Shown here: in pieces, positions 23,638 to 33,169 of the stretch
Numbering within the stretch: position 1 is the first letter of the stretch
Layout of the letters: each line of letters opens with the position of its first letter
Source: Neocallimastix lanati (nom. inval.)
Lineage: Eukaryota > Neocallimastigomycota > Neocallimastigomycetes > Neocallimastigales > Neocallimastigaceae
Direction of reading: 5' to 3'
DNA length: 64,000 bases
NCBI GenBank assembly: GCA_016946835.1
Contig: JACVTC010000141.1
Coordinates: 416,388 to 480,387 of the forward strand
The notes under the pieces: model-generated
Database searches by the model: none
Seen by the model: only the letters and a program-made list of their open reading frames with translations
Told to the model about the DNA's origin: nothing
Program-made: the position numbers and the translations under genes

Positions 23638-23666
23638 AAAAAGTCATAGTAGAAAATAAAATAAAT
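23320..23666. other. AT-rich non-coding stretch with A/T homopolymers
   Basis: No gene is recognised. The poly(A) tract near 23604-23636 accounts for part of the indel between the arms. Confidence 0.45.
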
Positions 23667-24728
23667 ATGAATAACAGTATAAATAAGAAAGATAAATTAT
23701 TGGAAAAATATAATGAAAAAAAAACTTACACCTAGAGTATTAGAAATTCTAATAAATAAAAATCATAATGATTTATATATATCTTCTTCTTTAATAAAAT
23801 TATTAATTGAAAAGAATGAAATGGTTTTATTAAAAATTATTTTTAAGATTTATGATAATGATTTTATTAAATGGTTACTTTTTCTATATAAAAATAAAAT
23901 CTTCTATTTCTACTGAAAAATTAAATCAAGAGATCTCTGAAGATAAATATAAAATAATAATAAATTATGTAAAAAAACATATTCTTTTTAACAGGGATAC
24001 TTATAAAATTGAAAATATGAATAAAAATTTAATATATTATTTAGTTGAGCATGGAGTAGATATAAATAAAGATAATATGTTTAGAGAAACACCTTTATTT
24101 TATGCATGTAAAAAGTGGAAATAAAGATTTAGTACAATATTTGGTGGAACATGGAGCAGAAATAAATAAAGAAAATAAAGATGGTGAAACACCATTGTTT
24201 ATAGCATTCCTTAGTGGAAATAAAGATTTAGTAAAGTGCTTGGTAGAACGTGGAGCAGATATAAATAAAGAAAATAACTATACTAATGAAGCACCATTAT
24301 TTTATGTCTTTAAAAGTGGAAATAAAGATTTAGTAGAATACTTGGTAGAGCATGGAGTAGATATAAATAAAGATAATATGTTTAGAGAAACACCTTTATT
24401 TTATGCATGTGAAAGTGGAAATAAAGATTTAGTACAATATTTGGTGGAACATGGAGCAGATATAAATAAAGAAGATAAAGATGGTGAAACACCATTATTT
24501 AGAGCATGTGGAATTGGAAATATATATTTAGTAAATATCTTGCTGAAATATAAAGCAGATATAAATAGTAGAAATAAAGATTTAGTAGAATACTTGGTGG
24601 AACATGGAACAGATATAAATAAAGAAAATTGGAATGGTGAAATACCATTATTTAAAGCATATAAAAGTAGAAACAAAGATTTAGTAAAATACATGGTGGA
24701 ACATGGAGCAGATAAAAATAAAGTATAA
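23667..24728 (+). pseudogene. Ankyrin-repeat protein pseudogene (left copy)
   Basis: The probable start is ATG 23667 (M-N-N-S-I-N-K-K-D-K-L-L-E-K-Y), after which the frame breaks three times: in the A run at 23711-23722, between about 23880 and 23905, and in the A run at 24110-24114. The third is clear because the repeat copy at 24406-24416 has one base fewer. The last 208 residues hold about six ankyrin-like units of the form G-N-K-D-L-V-x-Y-L-V-E-H-G-A-D-I-N-K-E-x-x-x-x-E-T-P-L-F. Ankyrin repeats mediate protein binding; the partner is unknown. All three breaks are in or near A runs, so sequencing error is possible, but they occur identically in the right arm. Confidence 0.82.
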
Positions 24729-25249
24729 AAAGATGGTAAGCCATCACTATATTATAGAAATTATGATATAGAACATTATTTATTAAAATATATCACAAAT
24801 ATTATATATATAAATAAAAGCAATTAACAAAGAAAAAAAAAAATAAAATAATATAAATAAAGAATTACTTTATTTATTATATATAAATAAAGATAATAAT
24901 TTATCAGTTTATTTTTTTTTTTTTTTTTTTTTTCATTTGACTATTGCATCATTAATCTAAAAATTGATATTTATATATAATATACTATAATTTATTTTTT
25001 ATTTTAATTATTTTTTTATTTCTATAATAAATATATATAATATTTGTTTATTATTATTTTACATAATTTTATTTTTAATTTTTAATTTTTAATTTTTACT
25101 TTTAAATTTTTACTTTTAAATTTTTACTTTTAAATTTTTACTTTTAAATATTTATATGAGATTATAAAAATATTAAAATTTTAAAAATTACAATTTTATA
25201 TATTTCATTTCTTGTAAAAATGAATTCCTTGGAACTATTATTAGACTAA

Positions 25250-25285
<36 letters not shown>

Positions 25286-25514
25286 AAAAAGAAAAAAAGA
25301 ACTTCTCTTCACATTGAATGATTTTCAATGTAAAAATATTAGAAATTGAACATATCCAAAAAAAAAAAAAAAAAAAAAAAAAAGGCAATTAACAAAAGAT
25401 TATTCATTTTTTAATTGAATAGATATGGTTATTCTTTATTAATATTTCAAGTAATAATAATAAAAATGAAAATGAAAAAATTTTTTAAATTAAAAACATT
25501 ACTTTTTAAGTTTA
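24729..25514. other. AT-rich non-coding stretch with short tandem repeats
   Basis: The stretch contains TACTTTTAAATTTT units (about 25095-25150) and several A/T homopolymers. No gene is seen. Confidence 0.5.
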
Positions 25515-25794
25515 AATTTTTAATTTTTAATTTTTATTTTTATTTTTATTTTTATTTTTATTTTTATTTTTATTTTTATTTTTATTTTTATTTTTATTTT
25601 TATTTTTATTTTTATTTTTATTTTTATTTTTATTTTTATTTTTATTTTTATTTTTATTTTTATTTTTATTTTTATTTTTATTTTTATTTTTATTTTTATT
25701 TTTATTTTTATTTTTATTTTTATTTTTATTTTTATTTTTATTTTTATTTTTATTTTTATTTTTATTTTTATTTTTATTTTTATTTTTATTTTTA

Positions 25795-25825
<31 letters not shown>

Positions 25826-25855
25826 TTTATTTTTATTTTTATATTTATTTTTTTT
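25515..25855. repeat. (TTTTTA)n hexanucleotide satellite (left copy)
   Basis: About 55 nearly perfect units are present. A translated Tyr-Phe repeat frame exists across it but is an artefact of the satellite. The right copy at 45656-45985 differs by a few bases in length and in one irregular unit. Confidence 0.97.
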
Positions 25856-26058
25856 TTTGATAGGATAATGATCAATTTTTTTTTATTTGGGTATTAACCA
25901 GTTTGTTAAATTGTTATTAACATAGTATTTTTTAAGTTTCCTTTTTTTTTTTTTTTTTTTTTTTTTGTAAATATTTTTATTTTTATTATTTTCCTTTGTT
26001 TCTATATATCTAAAAATTATATTTTTATTATCATATATATTTTATAAGAATATACTGA

Positions 26059-27219
26059 TTAAATGCCATTGGGTACAAACAATTGTTTATTGACAATAAA
26101 AGTAAAACTTATCAGAAGGATATAGAAAATACTTATATAAAATGGAAATACGATCATTCCAATAAGTTGTCCTAATAAACCACAGAGAATTGGAACAATC
26201 ATAAAAGTTAAACTACTAATAGCCATTTCCATACCGATAATGGAGGGAGAACTGGTTTCTCCATAGATAATCGGGGTGATAAAACTAAAATTAGGAAAAA
26301 GTGGACCATTCCCAAATCCTATTAATGATAATCCCAGTCCAGCAAGAATTAATGATTTTGAAAATATAATAAATAAAATTCCTGCACCTAAAATAAGCTC
26401 ACCAAGAAATATTATTTTTTTAGAACCTAATTTGTGGGCTATTAATCCAGAAATAAATCTTCCTAAAGCAATACCAAGGTAATAAAATATGATTATACTT
26501 GCAGCAGTTTCGTCAGCAATATTTTTCGTTTCCACTAGATAAGTACTACCATAACTACCACTAGATACTTCAATAGCACATGAACCAACGAATAAAACCA
26601 ATAAGGTTAATACACCTTTAATTTTTACAATTTTTTTGATGGGAAGATCTTCAATGTCTTCTTCCGTTAATTTACTTTCTTTCTTTTTCCATAAAAATAG
26701 AGTTGTAAAAAGAATGATGGTAATTACCGCAAGAATGATACACACAATCAAATAACCTTTTCTCCAACCTCCTTCTTTTTTTAATACGGAAGAAAAAATA
26801 TATGGACTTGCTACTACGCCTACCCCATAAAATGAATGCAAAAAATTTATATGATGAGCTTTATAATTAATGGAGACATAATTATTCAAAGCCGTATCTA
26901 TAGAACCAGCACCAAGACCAAGCGGAATAGCGCACAGGCATAACATCAAAAAATTTTTTGAATAAGAAAATGCAAGAATGGATACTGTTGTTAATGCCGT
27001 ACTAAATGCAGTGACATTTCCAGTACCAAATCGTTTTATAACCTTAGCACTCATCAAACTTGAAACCATTGTTCCACAATATACTATTGTAATTATAAAG
27101 CTTCCTAAAGATATTGGAAGATTCCATTCTTTATAAATAGCAGGCCAAACCGTCCCAAATATAGAATCGGGAAGTCCCAATCCAATAAATGCAATATATA
27201 TAACAGCTAGTAAAAACAT
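26059..27219 (-). CDS. MFS transporter, bacterial type (left copy)
   Basis: This is a 386-residue intronless protein with about 12 hydrophobic segments, so an inner- or plasma-membrane carrier of the major facilitator superfamily. Visible MFS features are G-L-P-D-S-I-F-G-T-V-W-P in TM1, K-V-I-K-R-F-G-T-G in loop 2-3 (the R-x-G position), L-G-L-G-A-G-S-I-D-T-A-L-N-N-Y-V in TM4, G-R-F-I-S-G-L-I-A-H-K-L-G-S-K in loop 8-9, and G-F-G-N-G-P-L-F-P in TM10. The pattern is that of uncharacterised Firmicutes MFS permeases; the substrate cannot be told, sugar or drug both being possible. Base composition is less A+T-rich than its surroundings, there are no introns and no Asn tracts, all unlike the host genes here. 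Acquisition from a gut bacterium is inferred. The identical protein is encoded at 44283-45443. The start is the first ATG, followed by a typical TM1. Confidence 0.9.
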   Translation of the reverse strand: MFLLAVIYIAFIGLGLPDSIFGTVWPAIYKEWNLPISLGSFIITIVYCGTMVSSLMSAKVIKRFGTGNVTAFSTALTTVSILAFSYSKNFLMLCLCAIPLGLGAGSIDTALNNYVSINYKAHHINFLHSFYGVGVVASPYIFSSVLKKEGGWRKGYLIVCIILAVITIILFTTLFLWKKKESKLTEEDIEDLPIKKIVKIKGVLTLLVLFVGSCAIEVSSGSYGSTYLVETKNIADETAASIIIFYYLGIALGRFISGLIAHKLGSKKIIFLGELILGAGILFIIFSKSLILAGLGLSLIGFGNGPLFPNFSFITPIIYGETSSPSIIGMEMAISSLTFMIVPILCGLLGQLIGMIVFPFYISIFYILLISFTFIVNKQLFVPNGI

Positions 27220-28053
27220 AATCCTTTAATATGTCTGTGGAATATTGAAAAATTAATAAATATATAATAAATATGAAACAATATATAATTATATATTATC
27301 TTTACTATTTGACTTTTAATATGCTTTAATTTGCTTTTATTAACTATTTATTATCTTAGTGTTTGGCTTTTAATTTGCTTTTATCCATTCATATTACTTA
27401 TTATATTTACAAGTTTTGTTTTTATTTTGCTATTAATAAATTAAAATATTTATTATCGCAAATAAAAAGTACTTGAAAAAAAAAAAAAAAGCAATAATAT
27501 TTAATAAAGGATAAATATATATATATGTAATTTTCTATAAATATAATAAGGGTAAGAGCTTATATTTAGAAATGTTATTATCTAAATATTTGTTTATTTG
27601 TAAAATTTAAAATTTTATAATAATGGTGGCTGGCTGATAATTATTAGTTCGATTAAATCTTAGAGAGATTATCAATGGATGTTTTATTAAATGTTCTATA
27701 ATAGTTTGTTTAAATAGTTTAATATATACTTAGCAAAAATAAATTGTAAGTATGTAGTAATATAAAAATTAATTTTAAATACTTTGTTATTCCTAAATAA
27801 ACTAAAATGATAACATAATTGAAAAGAAATTATTAATCTTTAAATTATATATATTTTTATTTAATTGAAAAGAAATTATTAATCTTTAAATTATATATAT
27901 TTTTATTTTTATTTTTATTTTTATTTTTATTTTTATTTTTTAAATTAAAATTTAAAAAAAAAAAAAAAAAAAAATTATTGGGTATGATAAAGAATTATAA
28001 AAATTTCATAAATTTTTATAAAAATGTACAAATTTTATACAAATTATAATATG
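27220..28053. other. Transporter upstream region, AT-rich
   Basis: No ORF is seen. A 40-bp tandem duplication (AATTGAAAAGAAATTATTAA units) lies at about 27818-27900. It is mirrored at 43449-44282. The transporter promoter should lie here. Confidence 0.5.
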
Positions 28054-28314
28054 TATTAATATCATCAAAGGTTCCAAAATGCCAAATTTTCACGTGATAT
28101 ATCAAATTTTGAGGCAGTTATATGATACTATTTTGTTGTATTATTAATTTGTAATTTTTTTCTTAAAATTTACTAAGTAAATAATTAAATAAATTATAAT
28201 GGTTAGATAAAAATAAATATTTTTTTACAAAAAAAAAATAAAATAAAATATTCAAACAATTTAAAGGTTTATTTTTTGTAAAAAAAAAAAATATATATTA
28301 ATAAAATACTTTAA

Positions 28315-28566
28315 TAGGGAGAGTTGCATTTCCCCAAATTGCATTTCAACAGGTTACATTTCACCAGGTGGCGTAGTATTAAAATGTTGCATTTCCCCAA
28401 GTTGCATTTCCACAAGTTTAATTATAAATATTAATAATAAATATAAATATATAAAAATATAATATTTATTAATAATAAAATATAAAAATATAAAAATATA
28501 ATATTGATATTAATAATAAAATATAAAAATATAGGATAATTTTTTTTAAATCAATCTATATAATTG
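28315..28566. repeat. Loop of the giant palindrome with TTGCATTTCC repeats
   Basis: The 252 bases between the inner arm ends (28314 and 28567) are not palindromic. The first 110 bases contain five imperfect direct repeats of GTTGCATTTCCCCAA (about 28324, 28340, 28355, 28385 and 28401) and one GGTGGCGTAG. The remainder is AT-rich. The motif resembles the GTTGCATTACGCC end of the foldback element at 28954. Confidence 0.75.
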
Positions 28567-28767
28567 TTAAAGTATTTTATTAATATATATTTTTTGTAAA
28601 AAAAAAAAAAAAATAAACCTTTTAATTGTTTGAATATTTTATTTTATTTTTTTTTTTTTGTAAAAAAATATTTATTTTTATCTAACCATTATAATTTATT
28701 TAATTTATCACTTAGTAAATTTTAAGAAAAAAATTACAAATTAATAATACAACAAAATAGTATCATA
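28567..28767. repeat. Innermost part of the right palindrome arm
   Basis: It is the reverse complement of about 28121-28314, with small changes. It is cut at 28767 by gypsy-1, and the arm resumes at 42797. Confidence 0.9.
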
Positions 28768-29932
28768 TGATATAACTCGATTCTAATTTCCACTTTTTGG
28801 GAGAAGCGATTATATTCTTTTTAATATTTATTTTTATTTATTTAGTAATAATAATTAGTTAATTAACAACTTAACAATTACATAATATAAAATAATTTAC
28901 ATTTATACTTATTTATAATAAAGTTTTCATATGATAAAATATAAAGTTTAATAGGGGAAGTTGCATTACGCCAATTTTTTCACGTGATATATATATATTT
29001 GTGGCTATAGCTATATTATACTACATAATATTATTTTATTGTATTATTTTGTTATTTCAATTTTTAAATTAATTATTAAGTGAATAATTAAATAAATCAT
29101 ATAATGGTTAGATTTTATGATTTTAATTCTTTTTTTTTAATAATAATTCTTTTATTTAAATGTTATTAAAAATATAAATATTATTAATTATTTTACTTAA
29201 ATGTTATTAATAAAAAAACATATTCTACTATTTATTTTATTTTATTTTATTAAATATGTACTTTATATTCATATTCTACTATTTATTTTATTTTATTTTA
29301 TTAAATATGTACTTTATATTCATATTCTACTATTTATTTTATTTTATTTTATTAAATATGTACTTTATATTCATATTCTACTATTTATTTTATTTTATTT
29401 TATTCAATCTGTACTTTATATTCATATTCTACTATTTATTTTATTTTATTTTATTCAATCTGTACTTTATATTCATATTCTACTAATTATATTCTTTATT
29501 TATTTATCTATTTATTTATTAATTTATACATTTATTTATTTTAAAATTAATTGTATTATAATTTTTTATGGCGTTAACAAAAAATTTTACAAGCCATTAA
29601 AAATAAATGGCGTATTGAAAATTTGTATTTTAAAAATTGGCGAAATGAACCACATTCAGTTTAATAAAATATATATACATAATTAAATGTTATAAAATAT
29701 AATAAATATTAGAAATAAAATAAAAGTTATTTAATATAATAAATTATTAATAATACACAATGAATTTCATATTTTTATGTTATCATTAATTTCCTAAATT
29801 CTAATGATATTTTCACTAGCCACAATTATAATAATTTACCAATTTGCAATTAACATAATTTTTAATATATTTATGTGTTTATAATAAATTAATTTTTATA
29901 TTAATTAAAGTTTTTATTTATATTCTATATCA
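28768..29932 (-). repeat. gypsy-1 3' LTR, split by a foldback element
   Basis: It matches 42345-42796 outside the insertion 28954-29657 and one copy of its 9-bp duplication. Next to it, 29933-29947 read on the minus strand is TAAAGGAGGGACGTA, the probable polypurine tract. Confidence 0.93.
28954..29657. mobile_element. Foldback/MULE-like non-autonomous element in the gypsy-1 LTR
   Basis: The 704-bp insert is flanked by the 9-bp repeat AGTTTAATA (28945-28953 and 29658-29666); the undisturbed LTR at 42345-42796 has one copy. The left end begins GGGGAAGTTGCATTACGCC and the complement of the right end GAATGTGGTTCATTTCGCC, which share GCATT-CGCCAATTTTT-like cores. The right half holds five tandem 51-bp units (29222-29480). 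The right end matches the 8700-9882 family; the left end resembles the palindrome core near 28075. A 9-bp duplication is typical of Mutator-like elements. No transposase is encoded. Confidence 0.87.
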
Positions 29933-29967
29933 TACGTCCCTCCTTTAGATACAACTATACCATAGTT

Positions 29968-30266
29968 TGTTAGAAATAAAGTTTAATATTATGATACTAT
30001 ATTATAGTTAGTTATATAATAACTTAGAATATAATATTATTAATATATTAAATAATTAAATATATATTGTTATGTAAATATATTGTGGCGCATATATGAC
30101 GTACATCATATACTTACATAAACAACCAAATATAGTTATATTAAATGTAATAAATAATGTTTATATAATTGTATTATACAATTAATTATAAACAATAACC
30201 TTATTAAATAAAGATATTATTAAAAGTAGAGATCGAAATCTCAATTTCAAAGAAATATTTTTAACA
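29968..30266 (+). repeat. copia-2 5' LTR
   Basis: TGTTAG...TTAACA, 299 bp. It includes TGTGGCGCATATATGACG, which parallels the TGGCG block in the copia-1 LTR. Confidence 0.96.
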
Positions 30267-30280
30267 GATTAAGAGTCTCA
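30267..30280 (+). promoter_or_regulatory. copia-2 primer-binding site, half-tRNA type
   Basis: GATTAAGAGTCTCA is identical to copia-1 and has zero offset from the LTR. After 14 bases the two elements diverge, apart from a GACTCTAC complementary to a D-arm GTAGAGTC. Confidence 0.75.
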
Positions 30281-30452
30281 GTTTGACTCTACTAGTGTTT
30301 TATAATATTATATAACGAGTTTTTAATATTAAAATTAAGAAATATTTTTTTAAATAAAGATTAAATCATTTATTGATTATTTAATATAATAATTACATAT
30401 TTTATTTAGTTGTCTTTTAAAAAAAAAAAAGAATAAATAAAAATAAAACAAA

Positions 30453-31532
30453 ATGAGTGAATCATTAACAATTTCATCTAATGTCAAAATATTAAGTAAA
30501 AAGAATTATCCTTGTTGGGCCTCTGATATGGAACTGTTACTCGTCACCCATGAATTAGAATCTTATATTTACGAAGATAATGTTAAGATGATACATAAAT
30601 CAGACAGCGAATACGAAGAAGGATGTATTCCAATTATGTGCACTAAGGACCTGTACTACGCAAAAGGAGTGACTAAAAAGCAAATAAAAAATGATGCAAT
30701 GACAAAAAGAATAATAAGTCTTAATCTTGATGACTCAATCAAGATTAAAATAGATTTCAGAACAAAATCAGCACATCAAGTTTGGAAGCTGATTGAATCT
30801 ACCTACTTAGAAAGTGAAGAGCAAAGGAAAATAAATTATAGAAAAGAATTGGAAGTAATGTCTTTTAACAAGAATGAAGATTTTGAATTATTTTTGTCTA
30901 ACATGATAAATATTTTTAATAAACTCAAGGATTTAAATGATGAGGTTAGTGACGAAGCAAAATATAATTATCTTTATAAATCGTTACCTTATGACCTCAT
31001 ACATGCGACCAACATTATTAGCTATCACGATAATTGGGAAGGATGCTGCAAGCATTTAAATAAAATAATTCCAAAGTTAAAATTCTTAAAGGAATATAAA
31101 AATAATCAATATAACACTAATGCCTTGTTTAGCAGCACTGAAGAAAATAAACATAAAAATATAAATCATAATTATATAAACAAAAGAAATAATACGTACA
31201 ATATTAATAAAAATTTCAAATGTTATAATTGTGGCGGTTTCGGGCACATTGCAAGAAATTGTAGCAGTAAACGTCACATTAACAATGGTAAAAATTACAA
31301 CTTAAATAAATATAAGCACAATAATAAAGGAAAAGAGTATTCATACAAAAATAAAAAATACAATTCTAGAAAAGGACGTACATATGCGAACAATGCAGAA
31401 GAAACAAAATATGAAGAAAATTATAAAAACATTTATGATAACGTTTTAAATACAGACTACAACGATAATGAACATTGTGAATCCAATAGTGCGATTGTAG
31501 AGAAAAAGATAAATAATAAAAAGGATTTTTAG
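30453..31532 (+). CDS. copia-2 Gag
   Basis: A 359-residue Gag with an N-terminal copia capsid-like helical region (N-Y-P-C-W-A-S-D-M-E-L, then H-Q-V-W-K-L-I-E-S-T-Y) and the zinc knuckle C-Y-N-C-G-G-F-G-H-I-A-R-N-C at about 31219-31260. A basic Lys/Asn-rich tail follows. It ends at TAG 31530-31532. Pol continues in the -1 frame, which is open from 31520, and a candidate frameshift signal covers the stop. Confidence 0.92.
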   Translation: MSESLTISSNVKILSKKNYPCWASDMELLLVTHELESYIYEDNVKMIHKSDSEYEEGCIPIMCTKDLYYAKGVTKKQIKNDAMTKRIISLNLDDSIKIKIDFRTKSAHQVWKLIESTYLESEEQRKINYRKELEVMSFNKNEDFELFLSNMINIFNKLKDLNDEVSDEAKYNYLYKSLPYDLIHATNIISYHDNWEGCCKHLNKIIPKLKFLKEYKNNQYNTNALFSSTEENKHKNINHNYINKRNNTYNINKNFKCYNCGGFGHIARNCSSKRHINNGKNYNLNKYKHNNKGKEYSYKNKKYNSRKGRTYANNAEETKYEENYKNIYDNVLNTDYNDNEHCESNSAIVEKKINNKKDF

Positions 31533-33169
31533 GTAACGGCAGTGTACTCCCTATGCAGAATATTGATTATTATACTGCCGATAATTTAACAATAAATTTA
31601 CCTAATAAAATCAATAATGACGTTACTGAATGGACTTTAGATTCTGGAGCGTCATATCACATGACTGGAAATGTTAATAACTTAGTCGACTCCCAAAAAC
31701 ATGAAGTAAGCATCCACTTCGCAATTAATCATATAATTAAATCAAAATTAATTGGAAAATTTGTAGGTTATATTAACGGTAACAAAATTACTCTTAATAA
31801 CGTCTTGTATATACCTACATTCAAGAAAAATCTTCTTTCAATTGACCATTTGAGCAATGAAAACTTTAAGACAGTATTTTATAGATACAAAAATAAAAAT
31901 CATGCTGCTATATTTAATAACAAAAATAAAAGAATATACACATCAATATCAAATAATTCTAAAACATATAAAGTAATAATGACTAGAAAAAATATTAATA
32001 TGCCCAACAGATACACTTGTAATAATTTAGAAAAAGCCACAGAAGATAATAATATGGAATTGGGGCACAGACGTATGGGTCATTTTAATATTGATTTAAT
32101 TAAAGATAAATTATCCAAAATTAACATCTCGAAAAGATGTAAAATATGTTCAAAATCAAAACTAAAAAATTTCCCTTATCCACCTGCAAAAAATAATACC
32201 AAAGAAACATTCGAGCTTATCCATATGGATCTAGTATATGTACCAGACTACTCTGTTTATGGAAATAAATATTTCTTAACTATATTAGATGACTACTCAA
32301 GATACAGCTGGATTTGTTTTATAGAAAATAAAAGTAAAACATTTGATGCATTTATCAACTGGTACAATCAAATTAAAAATATTTTTAATAAAAATATAAA
32401 GTATATTAAGACTGACAATGGTACTGAATTCTTTAACAATAGATTTAGAGAATTTTATGATAAAACCGGTATAGTACATGAGAGTACTATTCCTTACAAT
32501 CCTCAACAAAATGGAAGAGTTGAGAGATTACATGGAACTTTGATTTCTAATGCAGAGGCAATGCTTGCAGATGCAAAGTTAAATCATAAATTTTGGGAAG
32601 ATGCAGTTTCAACTGCTAATTATATCCATAACAGGTTACCACATAAAGGTAACAATAATAAGATCCCATATGAAATATTATATAATGATAAAGTTGACTA
32701 TAATAAATTTAGGGTATTTGGGTGTTTAACATATTTCTACGTACCCAAACAATTTAGAAAAAAGTTTTCGAATACCACTTTACCAGGTATATTTTTAGGG
32801 TATGATGAAATTAATCATACAGCCTATAAAATATATGATATTACAAACAATAAAATAATTCTTTCAAGAGCTGTAGTATTCATAGAAGATGAACCAGGAA
32901 ATATGAATTCCCCTTCTACTACTCCAGACACATTAAATTTCTTACCATATTGTGAAATCGAAGAAAATAATGATAAAATTGAAGATAATAATATTATTGA
33001 TAATAATGTTAATAATAATTATAATAATAATATAGGTGACAGTAACAATAACTATAATTATAACATTTATAATGATAATAATACAATAGATAATATAGAA
33101 AATATGAGAAAATCAAACAATGATAATTATAATAATTATAATTTAAATGAAAAATTTATTAATCCATAG
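31520..33169 (+). CDS. copia-2 protease and integrase (-1 frame relative to gag)
   Basis: The frame is open from 31520; the ATG at 31553 is downstream of the shift site and need not be used. Protease motif W-T-L-D-S-G-A-S-Y-H-M-T-G lies at about 31630. Integrase follows with H-R-R-M-G-H...C-K-I-C, catalytic D in H-M-D-L and K-T-D-N-G-T-E-F, and E in N-G-R-V-E-R-L-H-G-T. It ends at TAG 33167-33169, within an Asn-rich linker; the frame then continues without interruption into RT. Confidence 0.92.
   Translation, partial: KGFLGNGSVLPMQNIDYYTADNLTINLPNKINNDVTEWTLDSGASYHMTGNVNNLVDSQKHEVSIHFAINHIIKSKLIGKFVGYINGNKITLNNVLYIPTFKKNLLSIDHLSNENFKTVFYRYKNKNHAAIFNNKNKRIYTSISNNSKTYKVIMTRKNINMPNRYTCNNLEKATEDNNMELGHRRMGHFNIDLIKDKLSKINISKRCKICSKSKLKNFPYPPAKNNTKETFELIHMDLVYVPDYSVYGNKYFLTILDDYSRYSWICFIENKSKTFDAFINWYNQIKNIFNKNIKYIKTDNGTEFFNNRFREFYDKTGIVHESTIPYNPQQNGRVERLHGTLISNAEAMLADAKLNHKFWEDAVSTANYIHNRLPHKGNNNKIPYEILYNDKVDYNKFRVFGCLTYFYVPKQFRKKFSNTTLPGIFLGYDEINHTAYKIYDITNNKIILSRAVVFIEDEPGNMNSPSTTPDTLNFLPYCEIEENNDKIEDNNIIDNNVNNNYNNNIGDSNNNYNYNIYNDNNTIDNIENMRKSNNDNYNNYNLNEKFINP
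31523..31580 (+). promoter_or_regulatory. copia-2 gag-pol -1 frameshift signal
   Basis: Slippery heptamer G-GAT-TTT (31523-31529) is in the gag frame directly before the TAG. A 7-nt spacer (31530-31536) leads to a 10-bp stem, CGGCAGTGTA (31537-31546) with TATACTGCCG (31571-31580), containing one G-U pair and a 24-nt loop. GGAUUUU is a known plant-virus type of -1 site. The -1 frame reads directly into the protease. Confidence 0.82.

Larger units (their letters stand above)
19200..28314. repeat. Left arm of giant palindrome (~9.1 kb)
   Basis: The arm reappears as reverse complement in the right arm (28567-28767, then 42797-42858, then 43440-52309). Mirror coordinates sum to 71509 at the outer end, 71508 across the ankyrin region and 71502 across the transporter, so only a few bases of indel separate the arms, mostly in simple repeats. 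The ORFs in the two arms read the same. The outer match stops at 19200/52309 because the right arm is cut there by an LTR. Confidence 0.97.

Noticed and set aside
25415..25897. Long ORFs of alternating Tyr-Phe (and Lys-Ile on the mirror copy)
   Set aside because: They are translations of the (TTTTTA)n satellite and have no independent coding evidence.
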